A stretch of DNA of 64,000 nucleotides from SVTX01 sp045660325 (lineage in GTDB: Bacteria; Bacillota; Clostridia; Oscillospirales; CAG-272): the NCBI GenBank assembly GCA_045660325.1, contig JAZRDO010000034.1:8245-72244 (forward strand), given 5' to 3'. Made by a program: the position numbers and the translations under genes. Of this stretch, positions 8,064 to 16,529 are shown piece after piece. Numbering within the stretch: the first letter of the stretch is position 1; each line of letters starts with the position of its first letter. The notes beneath the pieces are model-generated. The model was not told where the DNA came from. It was given only the letters and a program-made list of their open reading frames with translations, and made no database searches.

Positions 8064-8092
8064 ATTATACCAAAAGAAATATCATTTGAAAA
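8064..8092 (-). promoter_or_regulatory. Putative promoter of the topoisomerase-pduB pair
   Basis: Minus strand: TTTTCA (8087-8092), 17-nt spacer, perfect TATAAT (8064-8069). The leader to the ATG is about 60 nt. Confidence 0.5.
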
Positions 8093-8153
8093 GAGGTTTT
8101 TCATATTTTTTGCAATTTTTTTCGCAAAAAGACAAAAAATTTTCATTATTCTA

Positions 8154-8182
8154 TTGAAAGCAATAAATAAATATTATATAAT
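8154..8182 (+). promoter_or_regulatory. Sigma-A promoter of murD
   Basis: TTGAAA (8154-8159), 17-nt spacer, TATAAT (8177-8182). The upstream 50 bp is rich in A and T tracts, like an UP element. Confidence 0.75.
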
Positions 8183-8222
8183 ATATAGGTGCATTATAAT
8201 TTTTTCGTAGGGAGGCTTTTAT

Positions 8223-9647
8223 ATGGATATTGCAAACCTTGAAGAAAAATATAAAAATAAAGAGTGTGAAATTTTAGGCTTTGGCAGATCGACAAAGCCG
8301 CTCTGTGATATATTGCTTTCGGTCGGCGCTGCTGTTACCGTAAGAGACAAAAAGACGGAGCTTGACAACGATACGGACGTGAAAAAATATAAGTCGCACG
8401 GTGTTAAATTTATCTTGGGCGATAGCTATCTTGATTCTCTCGGTGGAGATTATATCTTCCGTTCTCCCGCGTTCCGACCCGATAAGAGCGAGATTTTATC
8501 TGCAGTGCAGAACGGCTCATGTCTTTCAAGTGAGATCGAGTTCTTTATGGAGAATTCGCCTTCGTTGGTTTTCGGTATTACGGGCTCTGACGGAAAGACA
8601 ACGACCACGACGCTCACACACCTTTTGCTTGAAAAGCAATTTGAGGCGGACGGAGAGGGAAAGAGAGTATACGTCGGCGGAAATATCGGTAATTCGCTCC
8701 TGCCCGAGCTTGAGAGAATGACGGAGAGTGATGCGGCGGTGCTTGAGCTTTCGAGCTTCCAGCTTATGACGCTCAAAAAATCCCCACGCCGTACGGCAAT
8801 AACGAATATCTCGCCCAATCATCTTGATTGGCATACGGGTATGCAGGAGTACATAGATGCCAAAAAGAAGATATTCTCCTTCGGCTGCGAGGCGGTCGTG
8901 CTTAACGCCGACAATGACGTAACCCGCAGTATCGCCGAAGAGGTGAATATCCCCGTGATATATTTTTCGGGAAGCAAGAGCGAGTATTCCGAGATAGTGC
9001 ATAAGGACAAGGCGGGCAGCCTTGCGATATTTGAGCGCGACGGATATATCGTTGCATCCGACGGCAAGACGGTTGAGAAAATGCTTGACATTTCAAAAAT
9101 CAAGGTTATCGGCAGGCATAACGTGGAAAATTATATGACCGCTATCGGTCTTACGTACGGCTACGTTACGCGTGACACGATTGAATCGGTTGCCGAGAGC
9201 TTTTACGGAGTTAAGCATAGAATTCAGTTCGTTCGCGAGCTTGACGGAGTGAAATATTACAATAGCTCCATAGACTCAAGCCCGACGAGAACCGAGGCGG
9301 CGATAAACGCTATCGGCGGCAGTATCGTTGCCATATGCGGCGGATATGATAAGAATATTCCGTTTGATACGCTTGCATCCACCTTAACTCAAAAGGTTAA
9401 GGCGGTAGTGCTGACGGGTCAGACTGCACAAAAGATACATAGAGCAATCCTTGATTGTCCTACGTACGACAAAGAAAAGCTTGCCGTATATATCGAGCCT
9501 GATTTCAAGGCGGCGGTTGAGTTAGCAAGAGACGTGGCGACCTCTGGCGACTACGTAGTGTTAACGCCCGCGTGCGCGAGCTTTGGTGTGTTCCGCGATT
9601 TTGAGCACCGTGGCGAGTGCTTCATTGAAATTGTAAAATCATTTTAA
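8223..9647 (+). CDS. murD: UDP-N-acetylmuramoyl-L-alanine--D-glutamate ligase
   Basis: Second amino-acid ligase of peptidoglycan precursor synthesis; adds D-Glu to UDP-MurNAc-L-Ala in the cytoplasm. 474 residues. Features in order: Rossmann-like EILGFGRSTKPLCD, P-loop GITGSDGKTTTTT, GGNIGN, VLELSSFQL, ISPNHLDWH, GRHNVENYMTA, and C-terminal VKYYNSSIDSSPTRTEAA with GGYDKN. These are the MurD hallmarks, and DGKTT rather than HGKTT separates it from MurC. GGGAGG ribosome site upstream. It sits apart from a classical dcw cluster and heads a run of peptidase genes. Confidence 0.93.
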   Translation: MDIANLEEKYKNKECEILGFGRSTKPLCDILLSVGAAVTVRDKKTELDNDTDVKKYKSHGVKFILGDSYLDSLGGDYIFRSPAFRPDKSEILSAVQNGSCLSSEIEFFMENSPSLVFGITGSDGKTTTTTLTHLLLEKQFEADGEGKRVYVGGNIGNSLLPELERMTESDAAVLELSSFQLMTLKKSPRRTAITNISPNHLDWHTGMQEYIDAKKKIFSFGCEAVVLNADNDVTRSIAEEVNIPVIYFSGSKSEYSEIVHKDKAGSLAIFERDGYIVASDGKTVEKMLDISKIKVIGRHNVENYMTAIGLTYGYVTRDTIESVAESFYGVKHRIQFVRELDGVKYYNSSIDSSPTRTEAAINAIGGSIVAICGGYDKNIPFDTLASTLTQKVKAVVLTGQTAQKIHRAILDCPTYDKEKLAVYIEPDFKAAVELARDVATSGDYVVLTPACASFGVFRDFEHRGECFIEIVKSF

Positions 9648-9674
9648 GTTAAAATAAAGAGAAAGGGAAAAATT

Positions 9675-10715
9675 ATGAATATAAAAGAGCTTTTGGTTAA
9701 CGTTTGCTCTCTTATGTCCATTTCGGGATATGAGAGATACAACAAGGATAAGCTTTTTGAGCTTATCGGAGATAAGTTTGACGAATGCTACACCGACAAT
9801 ATCGGCAACCACATTTTCGTAAAGAAGTGCGGTCGCGAGGGTGCACCTAAGATCCTTATCGATTGCCACTACGACGAGATCGGTATGATGGTTTCTTCAA
9901 TCAAGGAGGGCGGCTTTATTTCGGTTGAGCCCGTAGGCGGTGTTGACGCGCGACTCCTTCAGTCAAGCGAGGTAACTATCTACGGCAAGAAGGAAATTTA
10001 CGGCGTTTTCGCATCCACTCCTCCCCATCTTATGAGCCCTGCGGCGGCTGATAAGCTTACGCCCATCCGCGAGCTTATTATTGATACGGGCTATACTAAG
10101 GAGGAGCTTGAACAGATCGTTTCTCTCGGCACTCCCGTAGGATATCGCCCCGTTTATACGGAGCTTCTCAATAACCGTATTGCAGGTAAGGCGTTTGACG
10201 ATAAGGCTTGCGGTGTTTGCGCTATCGCGGGCATTGACAAGGCTGACAGAGAGGAGCTTGCGGGAGACGTTTATTTCGTATTCTCAACTCGTGAGGAGAT
10301 CGCTCTCGGAGGATTTACCGCGGCTTACTCCGTAGATCCCGACTATGCGCTTGTAATTGACGTAACACACGCGTACACTCCCGATATGGAGGGCAGAAAG
10401 AGAGGCGAATGCTCAAGCGGTGTCGCACTTTCAATGTCGGCGGTTACAAATAGAAATCTTACAAAGATGTGCATAAATCTTTGTAAGGAAAAGGGCTTTA
10501 AGTACACGGTACAGGCTGAGCCCAACTCCACGGGCACTAATGCCAATAAGATAGTTACAGTAAGAAACGGTATTCCCACTGTTTTGGCAAGCCTTCCCAT
10601 TAAGAGCATGCACTCAGCAAACGAGCTTCTCGCGATCGACGACTGCGAGACCGTTGCGGACTTCGTATGCGAATTTATTAAATCCAAGGAAATTGCGGAG
10701 GTATATTCAAGATGA
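9675..10715 (+). CDS. M42-family metallo-aminopeptidase (1 of 3)
   Basis: 346 residues. Dinuclear metal aminopeptidase of the M42 (PepA/FrvX/TET) family, which trims small peptides in the cytoplasm. Visible ligands: DCHYDEIG (usual AHMDEIG, here with Tyr for Met), FDDKACG, the Glu pair in STREEIALGG, VIDVTH and the C-terminal His in SMHSANE. The Cys/Tyr variation around the first metal site makes this the most divergent of the three copies. Ribosome site AAAGGG. It overlaps the next M42 gene by 4 nt. Confidence 0.88.
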   Translation: MNIKELLVNVCSLMSISGYERYNKDKLFELIGDKFDECYTDNIGNHIFVKKCGREGAPKILIDCHYDEIGMMVSSIKEGGFISVEPVGGVDARLLQSSEVTIYGKKEIYGVFASTPPHLMSPAAADKLTPIRELIIDTGYTKEELEQIVSLGTPVGYRPVYTELLNNRIAGKAFDDKACGVCAIAGIDKADREELAGDVYFVFSTREEIALGGFTAAYSVDPDYALVIDVTHAYTPDMEGRKRGECSSGVALSMSAVTNRNLTKMCINLCKEKGFKYTVQAEPNSTGTNANKIVTVRNGIPTVLASLPIKSMHSANELLAIDDCETVADFVCEFIKSKEIAEVYSR

Positions 10716-11791
10716 CAAAATATTTTGGTATTGAGCTTGTAGAGAAGCTCTCGCTTGAATTCGGTCCCTCCGGATGCGAATCAAGGGTAGCGGAGCTTAT
10801 CATTTCCCAAATTCAGGATTATTGCGACGCTTATTACAAGGATAGAAACGGCAACGTGGTTGCAAAGCTTTGCGGCTGCGGTGCGGATTACAATAAGGCT
10901 GATCCTAAAAAGCTTATGCTTTCCGCTCATATGGACGAGGTCGGTGTTATGATAAACGAGATAACCGAGGGTGGTTATATTAAATTCTCTACAGTTGGCG
11001 GCATTGATCCTCGCGTTCTTTGCGGACGGGCAGTTGTGCTCGGCGACGAGGACAGAAGATATAAGGGCGTTATCGCATCCAAGGCTATTCACATGCAGTC
11101 GGCAGAGGAGAGAACAAAGGTTACTCCTATCAAGAATATGTATATTGATATCGGTGCGAAGAGCAAGGAAGAGGCAGAGCAGTACGTCGGCATTGGTGAC
11201 GTCGGTGTGTTTGATTCCGACTTTGTTCGCTTCGGTACTGACGGTGTTAAGATGAAGTGTAAGGCGCTTGACGACAGAATGGGCTGCGCGACTCTTATTG
11301 AGGTTATGCGTATGCTTAAGGACGGCAAGTGTGAGATTCCTTACGACGTTTATTTCGCATTTACCTGCGGCGAGGAGATCGGTATCTCGGGCGCTCAGGT
11401 TGCGGCACAGACGATTGAGCCCGACGTGGCGGTTGTAATTGAGACAACAGCGGTTGCGGATATCGCAGGCGTCGGTGAGGCGAGAAACGTAGCAATTCAG
11501 GGTGAAGGCGGCGCTATCTCCTTAATGGACAGAAGCACTATCTACGACGGCAAGTTCGTTCAGAGCGTTATGGATTACGCAGCTACTTGCGAGATCCCCG
11601 CGCAGATAAAGAGATACGTTTCGGGCGGTAACGACGCGGGACATATCCACAAGGCAGGCCGCGGCGTTAAGACTCTTGCGATTTCCGCGCCTACAAGATA
11701 CCTTCATTCTCAGTCCTGTGTGGTTGACACACGCGATTATGAGAATATAAATAAGCTTCTCTTCACACTCATTCGCGATGCGAAGCTTTGA
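10712..11791 (+). CDS. M42-family metallo-aminopeptidase (2 of 3)
   Basis: 359 residues with canonical M42 motifs: SAHMDEVGVM, LDDRMGCATLIEV, TCGEEIGISGAQ, VIETTAVAD, and C-terminal GGNDAGHIHKAG...YLHSQ. Metal ligands (His/Asp, bridging Asp, Glu pair, Asp/Glu, His) all appear intact. GGAGGT ribosome site inside the end of the preceding gene; 4-nt overlap indicates coupled translation. Differing motif residues from its neighbours suggest distinct N-terminal residue preferences, which is an inference. Confidence 0.9.
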   Translation: MTKYFGIELVEKLSLEFGPSGCESRVAELIISQIQDYCDAYYKDRNGNVVAKLCGCGADYNKADPKKLMLSAHMDEVGVMINEITEGGYIKFSTVGGIDPRVLCGRAVVLGDEDRRYKGVIASKAIHMQSAEERTKVTPIKNMYIDIGAKSKEEAEQYVGIGDVGVFDSDFVRFGTDGVKMKCKALDDRMGCATLIEVMRMLKDGKCEIPYDVYFAFTCGEEIGISGAQVAAQTIEPDVAVVIETTAVADIAGVGEARNVAIQGEGGAISLMDRSTIYDGKFVQSVMDYAATCEIPAQIKRYVSGGNDAGHIHKAGRGVKTLAISAPTRYLHSQSCVVDTRDYENINKLLFTLIRDAKL

Positions 11792-11817
11792 TTTTAAAAT
11801 TTACGGAGGAAATAAAA

Positions 11818-12813
11818 ATGTATAATCTTATAAAGAATCTCAATTCTGTCGCAGGTGTTTCTGGCAGAGAAAAGTCAATCGCTAACAAAATTCTCACATA
11901 TATCGCTCCCTTGACCGACAAGGCTTGGGAGGATCCTATGGGTAACCTTATCGCCTTCAAGAAGGGTAAGAGCGAGAATGCAAAGAAAATTATGCTTTGC
12001 GCTCACATGGACGAGATCGGCTTTATGGTAACACATATTGACGACCGTGGATTTATTAGAATTGCTCCCATCGGCGGCATCAATTTCGTTTCTGCGGCAT
12101 TTACTTACGTAATCTCCGAGAACGGTGTTCGCGGTGTTATGGTTCCCGATTCGGGCACAGCACCCGCAGATCTCAAGTCCGACAAGGTTTATATCGATAT
12201 CGGTGCGAAGGACAGAAAGGAAGCAGAGAAGAAGGTCAAGATCGGAGATTTCTTCGTATGCGAGGCAAACGTTCATAAGGTTGGCAAGAAGCTTTGCGGC
12301 AGACCCATGGACGACAGAATCGGCTGTGCTATTATGATCAAGATGGCTGAAAAGCTCAAGGACGTTGAGATAGATAATGATATTTACTACTGCTTCGCAG
12401 TTCAGGAGGAGGTTGGAACCCGTGGCTCTAAGCCCGCTTCCTTTGCAATCGATCCTGATTGCGGTATCGCGTTTGACGTAACAGGCACAGGCGACGTACC
12501 CGGCTCAAAGCCTATGGAATGCTCCGTTGGTGGCGGTGCGGCTATCAAGCTTAAGGACGCGTCCGTTCTTTGCGACAGAGATATCGTTGAAAAGCTTACA
12601 GAAATTGCAAAGGCACACGATATCAAGTATCAGTACGAGATCCTTCAGTTCGGCGGTACGGATACAAATTCCATGCAGATGACACGCGGCGGCGTTAAGG
12701 CAGGCGCTATTTCCATTCCCACAAGATATATCCACTCTAACGTTGAAATGATCGACACCGCTGACGTTGATGCTTGTATTGACCTTGCTATCGCGTTTGT
12801 AACAGAGTATTGA
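11818..12813 (+). CDS. M42-family metallo-aminopeptidase (3 of 3)
   Basis: 331 residues with CAHMDEIGFM, MDDRIGCAIMI, VQEEVGTRGSKPA, FDVTGTGDVP and YIHSNVE. These are the standard M42 sites, closest to the YsdC/FrvX glutamyl or general aminopeptidases. The ATG at 11818 is chosen over an upstream in-frame ATG at 11788 because GGAGGA lies 7 nt before it and the upstream ATG has no ribosome site. Third in a peptidase operon; assembly into large shells is typical of the family. Confidence 0.9.
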   Translation: MYNLIKNLNSVAGVSGREKSIANKILTYIAPLTDKAWEDPMGNLIAFKKGKSENAKKIMLCAHMDEIGFMVTHIDDRGFIRIAPIGGINFVSAAFTYVISENGVRGVMVPDSGTAPADLKSDKVYIDIGAKDRKEAEKKVKIGDFFVCEANVHKVGKKLCGRPMDDRIGCAIMIKMAEKLKDVEIDNDIYYCFAVQEEVGTRGSKPASFAIDPDCGIAFDVTGTGDVPGSKPMECSVGGGAAIKLKDASVLCDRDIVEKLTEIAKAHDIKYQYEILQFGGTDTNSMQMTRGGVKAGAISIPTRYIHSNVEMIDTADVDACIDLAIAFVTEY

Positions 12814-12826
12814 TCGGGAGATAGAA

Positions 12827-14092
12827 ATGCAGTTTTCAGATAAGGTCTTGACCCTTGCTCGCGAAGCGGAGATCGCGCTTGCGGACACGTTTCGCAGAAT
12901 TGACGAGGTGTCGTTTAACAATACACAAAAAATAATGGACATTTTTGCCGAGCACAGAGTTTCTACGGCAATGTTCGATTCCACAAGCGGCTACGGCTAT
13001 GATGACCGCGGAAGAGATACGCTTGACGCTATCTGGGCGGACGTTTTCGGTTGCGAGGCGGCGTTCGTTCGTCATAGCATCGTAAACGGCACTCAGGCGC
13101 TTACGATCGGTCTTTTCGGCGTGCTCCGTCCGGGTGATCTTCTTTGCTCGGTTGCGGGCAAGCCCTACGATACGCTTGAGGAGGTAATCGGTATTGCAGG
13201 CGAGCCCGGTAACGGCTCCCTTGCCGATTTTGGCGTAAGATATAAGCAGATTGAGCTTGTAAACAACGAAACACTTGATTTTGATGCGATTGCCGCAACA
13301 CTCCGTGAGGAGATGGCTATCGGCAAGCCCGTAAAAGCGATTTTTGTTCAGAGATCAAAGGGCTATCTCAATCGCCGTACACTTACGGTTGCGGAGATTG
13401 GCGAGCTTGTAAAGCTTGTAAAGTCCATTTCTCCCGAAACATACGTGCTTGTTGACAACTGCTACGGCGAGTTTACTGAGGAGTGTGAGCCCTCGGCATT
13501 CGGCGCGGATATGGTAATCGGATCTCTTATCAAGAATCCCGGTGGCGGCATGGCGGAAACAGGCGGCTATATTGCAGGAACTAAGAGAGCGGTAGAGCTT
13601 GCATCTTACCGACTCACCTCGGTTGGCTGCGGCCTTGAGGTAGGCGCGACGATAGGTCAGAATAAGAATATGTATAAGGGACTCTTCTACGCTCCTCATA
13701 CGACCGCGCAGGCGCTTAAAACCGCGCATTTTGCGGCGTATATGTTCGAAAAGCTCGGCTACAACGTAAGTCCCACTTGGCAGGAAACACGTAGCGATAT
13801 TATTCAAACGGTAATTTGTAACGATCCCGAGCTTCTCTGCGCGTTTTGTCGCGGAATTCAGAAGGGCTCGCCCGTTGACTCCTACGTTACTCCCGAGCCT
13901 TGGGAAATGCCGGGATATACCGATAAGGTAATTATGGCGGCAGGCGCATTTACGCAGGGCTCATCCATCGAGCTTTCCGCAGACGGTCCTATCCGTCCTC
14001 CCTATACGGTTTATTTCCAGGGCGGTCTTACATACGAGAGCGGCAAGATCGGTATTATGTCCGCGGCTGAGTCCGTGCTTTCTTTGAAATAA
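12827..14092 (+). CDS. YnbB-type PLP enzyme (methionine gamma-lyase-like, 'aluminium resistance')
   Basis: 421 residues. PLP-dependent fold-type-I enzyme of the YnbB group, annotated as methionine gamma-lyase family or aluminium-resistance protein. Features: FDSTSGYGYDDRGRD, AFVRHSIVNGTQAL, VLVDNCYGEF (PLP-ring Asp), GSLIKNPGGG with the Schiff-base Lys, and GAFTQGSSIELSADGP near the C-terminus. The true reaction of this group is not established; C-S lyase chemistry is inferred from homology. GGGAG ribosome site 6 nt upstream. It follows the aminopeptidases in the same operon. Confidence 0.9.
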   Translation: MQFSDKVLTLAREAEIALADTFRRIDEVSFNNTQKIMDIFAEHRVSTAMFDSTSGYGYDDRGRDTLDAIWADVFGCEAAFVRHSIVNGTQALTIGLFGVLRPGDLLCSVAGKPYDTLEEVIGIAGEPGNGSLADFGVRYKQIELVNNETLDFDAIAATLREEMAIGKPVKAIFVQRSKGYLNRRTLTVAEIGELVKLVKSISPETYVLVDNCYGEFTEECEPSAFGADMVIGSLIKNPGGGMAETGGYIAGTKRAVELASYRLTSVGCGLEVGATIGQNKNMYKGLFYAPHTTAQALKTAHFAAYMFEKLGYNVSPTWQETRSDIIQTVICNDPELLCAFCRGIQKGSPVDSYVTPEPWEMPGYTDKVIMAAGAFTQGSSIELSADGPIRPPYTVYFQGGLTYESGKIGIMSAAESVLSLK

Positions 14093-14115
14093 AATAAAAG
14101 GCAGATTTTTCAAAA

Positions 14116-15210
14116 ATGACAAAAAGGTTTAAAGCTATAATTTGTTTTTCCTTGGTTCTTGTTCTTCTTTTGCCTGCGCTTGTAGCGTGCGGTAATAAGA
14201 AGGCGCCCGACGGCTATAAGCTTATCGCGTGCGATGGAGATAAGTTCCGTCTGTACGTGCCGAAGGGTTGGACGGATAATTCGGACAGCGGTATTACAAG
14301 CGCATATTTTTCAGTGTTGGACAATGCGTTTGTCAGCGTGAATATTGCCGAGGATACCGAGGGCAAGGCGCTTTTCGATTATTATAATATTTGTAAATTC
14401 AACTATGCAAGACAGCTTACGGATTATCAGCTCATTTCCGAGAGTGGTAGTGTTGCGCTCGGCGGTCGCGCGGCGTATCAGCTGATATTTACCGCGACGT
14501 ACAAGGTTACGGATAGCGACGTAAAGGATACCGTTGATAATCTCGCGGGCGAAAAATATAAGTATCTTCAGATAATGGCGGAGTTTGATGGCGATATCTA
14601 CGTGCTTACCTTCAGCGCACCCGAGGAGAAGTTCAATGCGCACTACGATACAGTAGTTGGCGCTGAGGACGATAAGGGCAATTTCGCGGGCATTATTCCG
14701 TATTTCCAGTTCAGCTCCGAGCCTTACTCGAAGGACGGCAAGAAGCTCTCCAATAAGGTTGAAGCCCCCGCGGGAATGAAGATTGCCTCAACAGACAAGC
14801 GTCCTTATAGATTTTTCGTTCCCGAATCCTGGACAGTTGATACAAGAGCCCAGCTCTCTGCGGCGTATTTTTCCGATACGGACAAGTCTAACGTATCTCT
14901 TCAGGCCCATATGAGCACGGGCGTGTACCCCAATCTTGAAGAATACTTTGAGAATTCCAAAACTAAATATCAAAACATCTACGGCGATAAGTTCAATATC
15001 GTATCAAAGACAGAGGCGAAGATGGGCGGACTTGATGCTATTCAGTTTATTTTTACTATAAAGAGTGGAGATAACACCTATAAGCTTATGCAGACGGTGT
15101 GCGCAAAGGGAGAAATGTACTACGTTCTCACTTATACGTCAACTCCCGAAGCATTTGATTCCCACATAGCCGATATAGAGCAGATGCTCGGCGCGTTCGC
15201 GTTAAGATAA
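14116..15210 (+). CDS. Lipoprotein with two PsbP/DUF1795-like domains
   Basis: 364 residues. Signal peptide with lipobox LVAC (Cys25), so anchored outside the membrane. The mature part holds two related ~150-residue halves, each starting with a 'YRFFVPESWT' type segment (YKLIACDGDKFRLYVPKGWT; PYRFFVPESWTVDT) and continuing with AYFSxxDxxxVSVN/LQA and a LTFSAPEEKFNAHY / LTYTSTPEAFDSHI tail. This resembles the PsbP-like fold of bacterial lipoproteins of unknown role. The internal duplication is visible. Weak ribosome site AAAGGCAG. It lies between the lyase and the cysteine desulfurase. Confidence 0.72.
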   Translation: MTKRFKAIICFSLVLVLLLPALVACGNKKAPDGYKLIACDGDKFRLYVPKGWTDNSDSGITSAYFSVLDNAFVSVNIAEDTEGKALFDYYNICKFNYARQLTDYQLISESGSVALGGRAAYQLIFTATYKVTDSDVKDTVDNLAGEKYKYLQIMAEFDGDIYVLTFSAPEEKFNAHYDTVVGAEDDKGNFAGIIPYFQFSSEPYSKDGKKLSNKVEAPAGMKIASTDKRPYRFFVPESWTVDTRAQLSAAYFSDTDKSNVSLQAHMSTGVYPNLEEYFENSKTKYQNIYGDKFNIVSKTEAKMGGLDAIQFIFTIKSGDNTYKLMQTVCAKGEMYYVLTYTSTPEAFDSHIADIEQMLGAFALR

Positions 15211-15219
15211 GGAGATAAT

Positions 15220-16377
15220 ATGATCTATCTTGATAATAGCGCAACGACCAATTTGTCCGCATCGGCTAAGGCGGCTATGCTTGACGCTATGGAGTGCTTC
15301 GGCAATCCCTCGTCAAAGCATATTATGGGTACGAACGCCAAGAAAATGCTTGACTCCGCGCGTGAGAGTGTGGGCAAGTGTCTTGGAATGAATGGCGCGT
15401 CAAACGATAAGATTTTCTTTACTGCGTCGGGCACGGAAGCCAACAATATGGCGATTTTCGGTAGCGTTTATGCAAAAAAACGCGCTCGCGGAGATAAGAT
15501 CATTACGACAGACTCCGAGCATTCCTCGGTTGAGAATGCAATGAAGCGACTTGAGGACGAGGGCTTTACGGTCGTAAGACTGAAGACGCGCGGCGGCGTG
15601 CTTGATATGAATGAATTCCGCGCACAGCTTGACGATAGAGTTATTCTCGTATCTCTTATGATGACGAATAACGAAACGGGAGCGGTGTATGACGTTGAAA
15701 AAATTTTCTCGCTTGCAAAGGCGAAAAATCCCGATATCGTAACCCACTGTGATGCGGTGCAGGGCTTCTTGAAGGTGCCATTTACACCTAAAAAGATCAA
15801 GGCGGATCTCGTGAGTATCAGCGCTCATAAGATACACGGACCGAAGGGCGTAGGCGCACTTTTCGTATCTGCCGAGATATTGAAGCGCAGACTCTTAACC
15901 CCCTATATCGTAGGCGGCGGTCAGGAAAGCGGCTTCCGTTCGGGTACTGAAAACATGATCGGTATCTGCGGCTTTTCCGCGGCGGCGACCGAGGGCTTTA
16001 CGAATTTCCGCGTAAATTTTGAAAAAATTACCGATCTTCGCAATATGGCGGAGAATGAGCTTGCTGACAGCGAGATAAGAATCAATAAGCCGCAGGGTAC
16101 TCGCGCGCCTCATATATTGAGCCTCACACTTCCAAAGATCAAGAGTGAGACGATGCTTAATTTCCTTTCGGGTAAGGGAATATGTGTCTCCTCAGGCTCG
16201 GCGTGCTCAACACATTCAAGAAATATCTCCTCTGCGCTCGTAGGCTTCGGTCTTTCGGATTCCGAGGCGGATACGACTATTCGTGTAAGCTTTTCTTCTT
16301 ATAATACCGAGGACGACGTGAAGGCACTTGTCGCGGCGCTTATTGAGGGCGTAAATACACTTGTAAGAATTAAATAA
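15220..16377 (+). CDS. Cysteine desulfurase (NifS/IscS family)
   Basis: 385 residues. PLP enzyme that moves sulfur from cysteine to a protein Cys for Fe-S clusters or thio-tRNA. Features: N-terminal YLDNSATT, FTASGTEANNMAIFG, HCDAVQG, Schiff-base Lys204 in SAHKIHGPKG, GGGQESGFRSGTEN, and catalytic Cys329 in SSGSACSTH. In Firmicutes such genes usually precede thiI or iscU; neither is present here, as the next gene after a terminator is enolase. It could serve the Fe-S enzymes typical of an anaerobe. GGAG ribosome site. Confidence 0.9.
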   Translation: MIYLDNSATTNLSASAKAAMLDAMECFGNPSSKHIMGTNAKKMLDSARESVGKCLGMNGASNDKIFFTASGTEANNMAIFGSVYAKKRARGDKIITTDSEHSSVENAMKRLEDEGFTVVRLKTRGGVLDMNEFRAQLDDRVILVSLMMTNNETGAVYDVEKIFSLAKAKNPDIVTHCDAVQGFLKVPFTPKKIKADLVSISAHKIHGPKGVGALFVSAEILKRRLLTPYIVGGGQESGFRSGTENMIGICGFSAAATEGFTNFRVNFEKITDLRNMAENELADSEIRINKPQGTRAPHILSLTLPKIKSETMLNFLSGKGICVSSGSACSTHSRNISSALVGFGLSDSEADTTIRVSFSSYNTEDDVKALVAALIEGVNTLVRIK

Positions 16378-16383
16378 TAGAAA

Positions 16384-16412
16384 AAGGAGCAGTTTGAAAC
16401 TGTTCCTTTTTT
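16384..16412 (+). terminator. Rho-independent terminator
   Basis: Stem AAGGAGCAGTTT / AAACTGTTCCTT (one G-U pair) followed by a T run, after the cysteine desulfurase gene. It separates the murD-to-desulfurase run from enolase. Confidence 0.8.
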
Positions 16413-16529
16413 ATATAAAGAATTTTCCTCCAATTTTCAAAAACTGCTATTAATTCCGAAACTTTAAAATAAAATAGTTATATATGGCAATACTAAAATT
16501 ACAAGAAAGCAATTCGGAGGATAATATAT

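Noticed and set aside
8000..8222. Possible riboswitch between the topoisomerase gene and murD
   Set aside because: The region is explained by two divergent promoters and A/T tracts; I saw no conserved fold or terminator-antiterminator pair.
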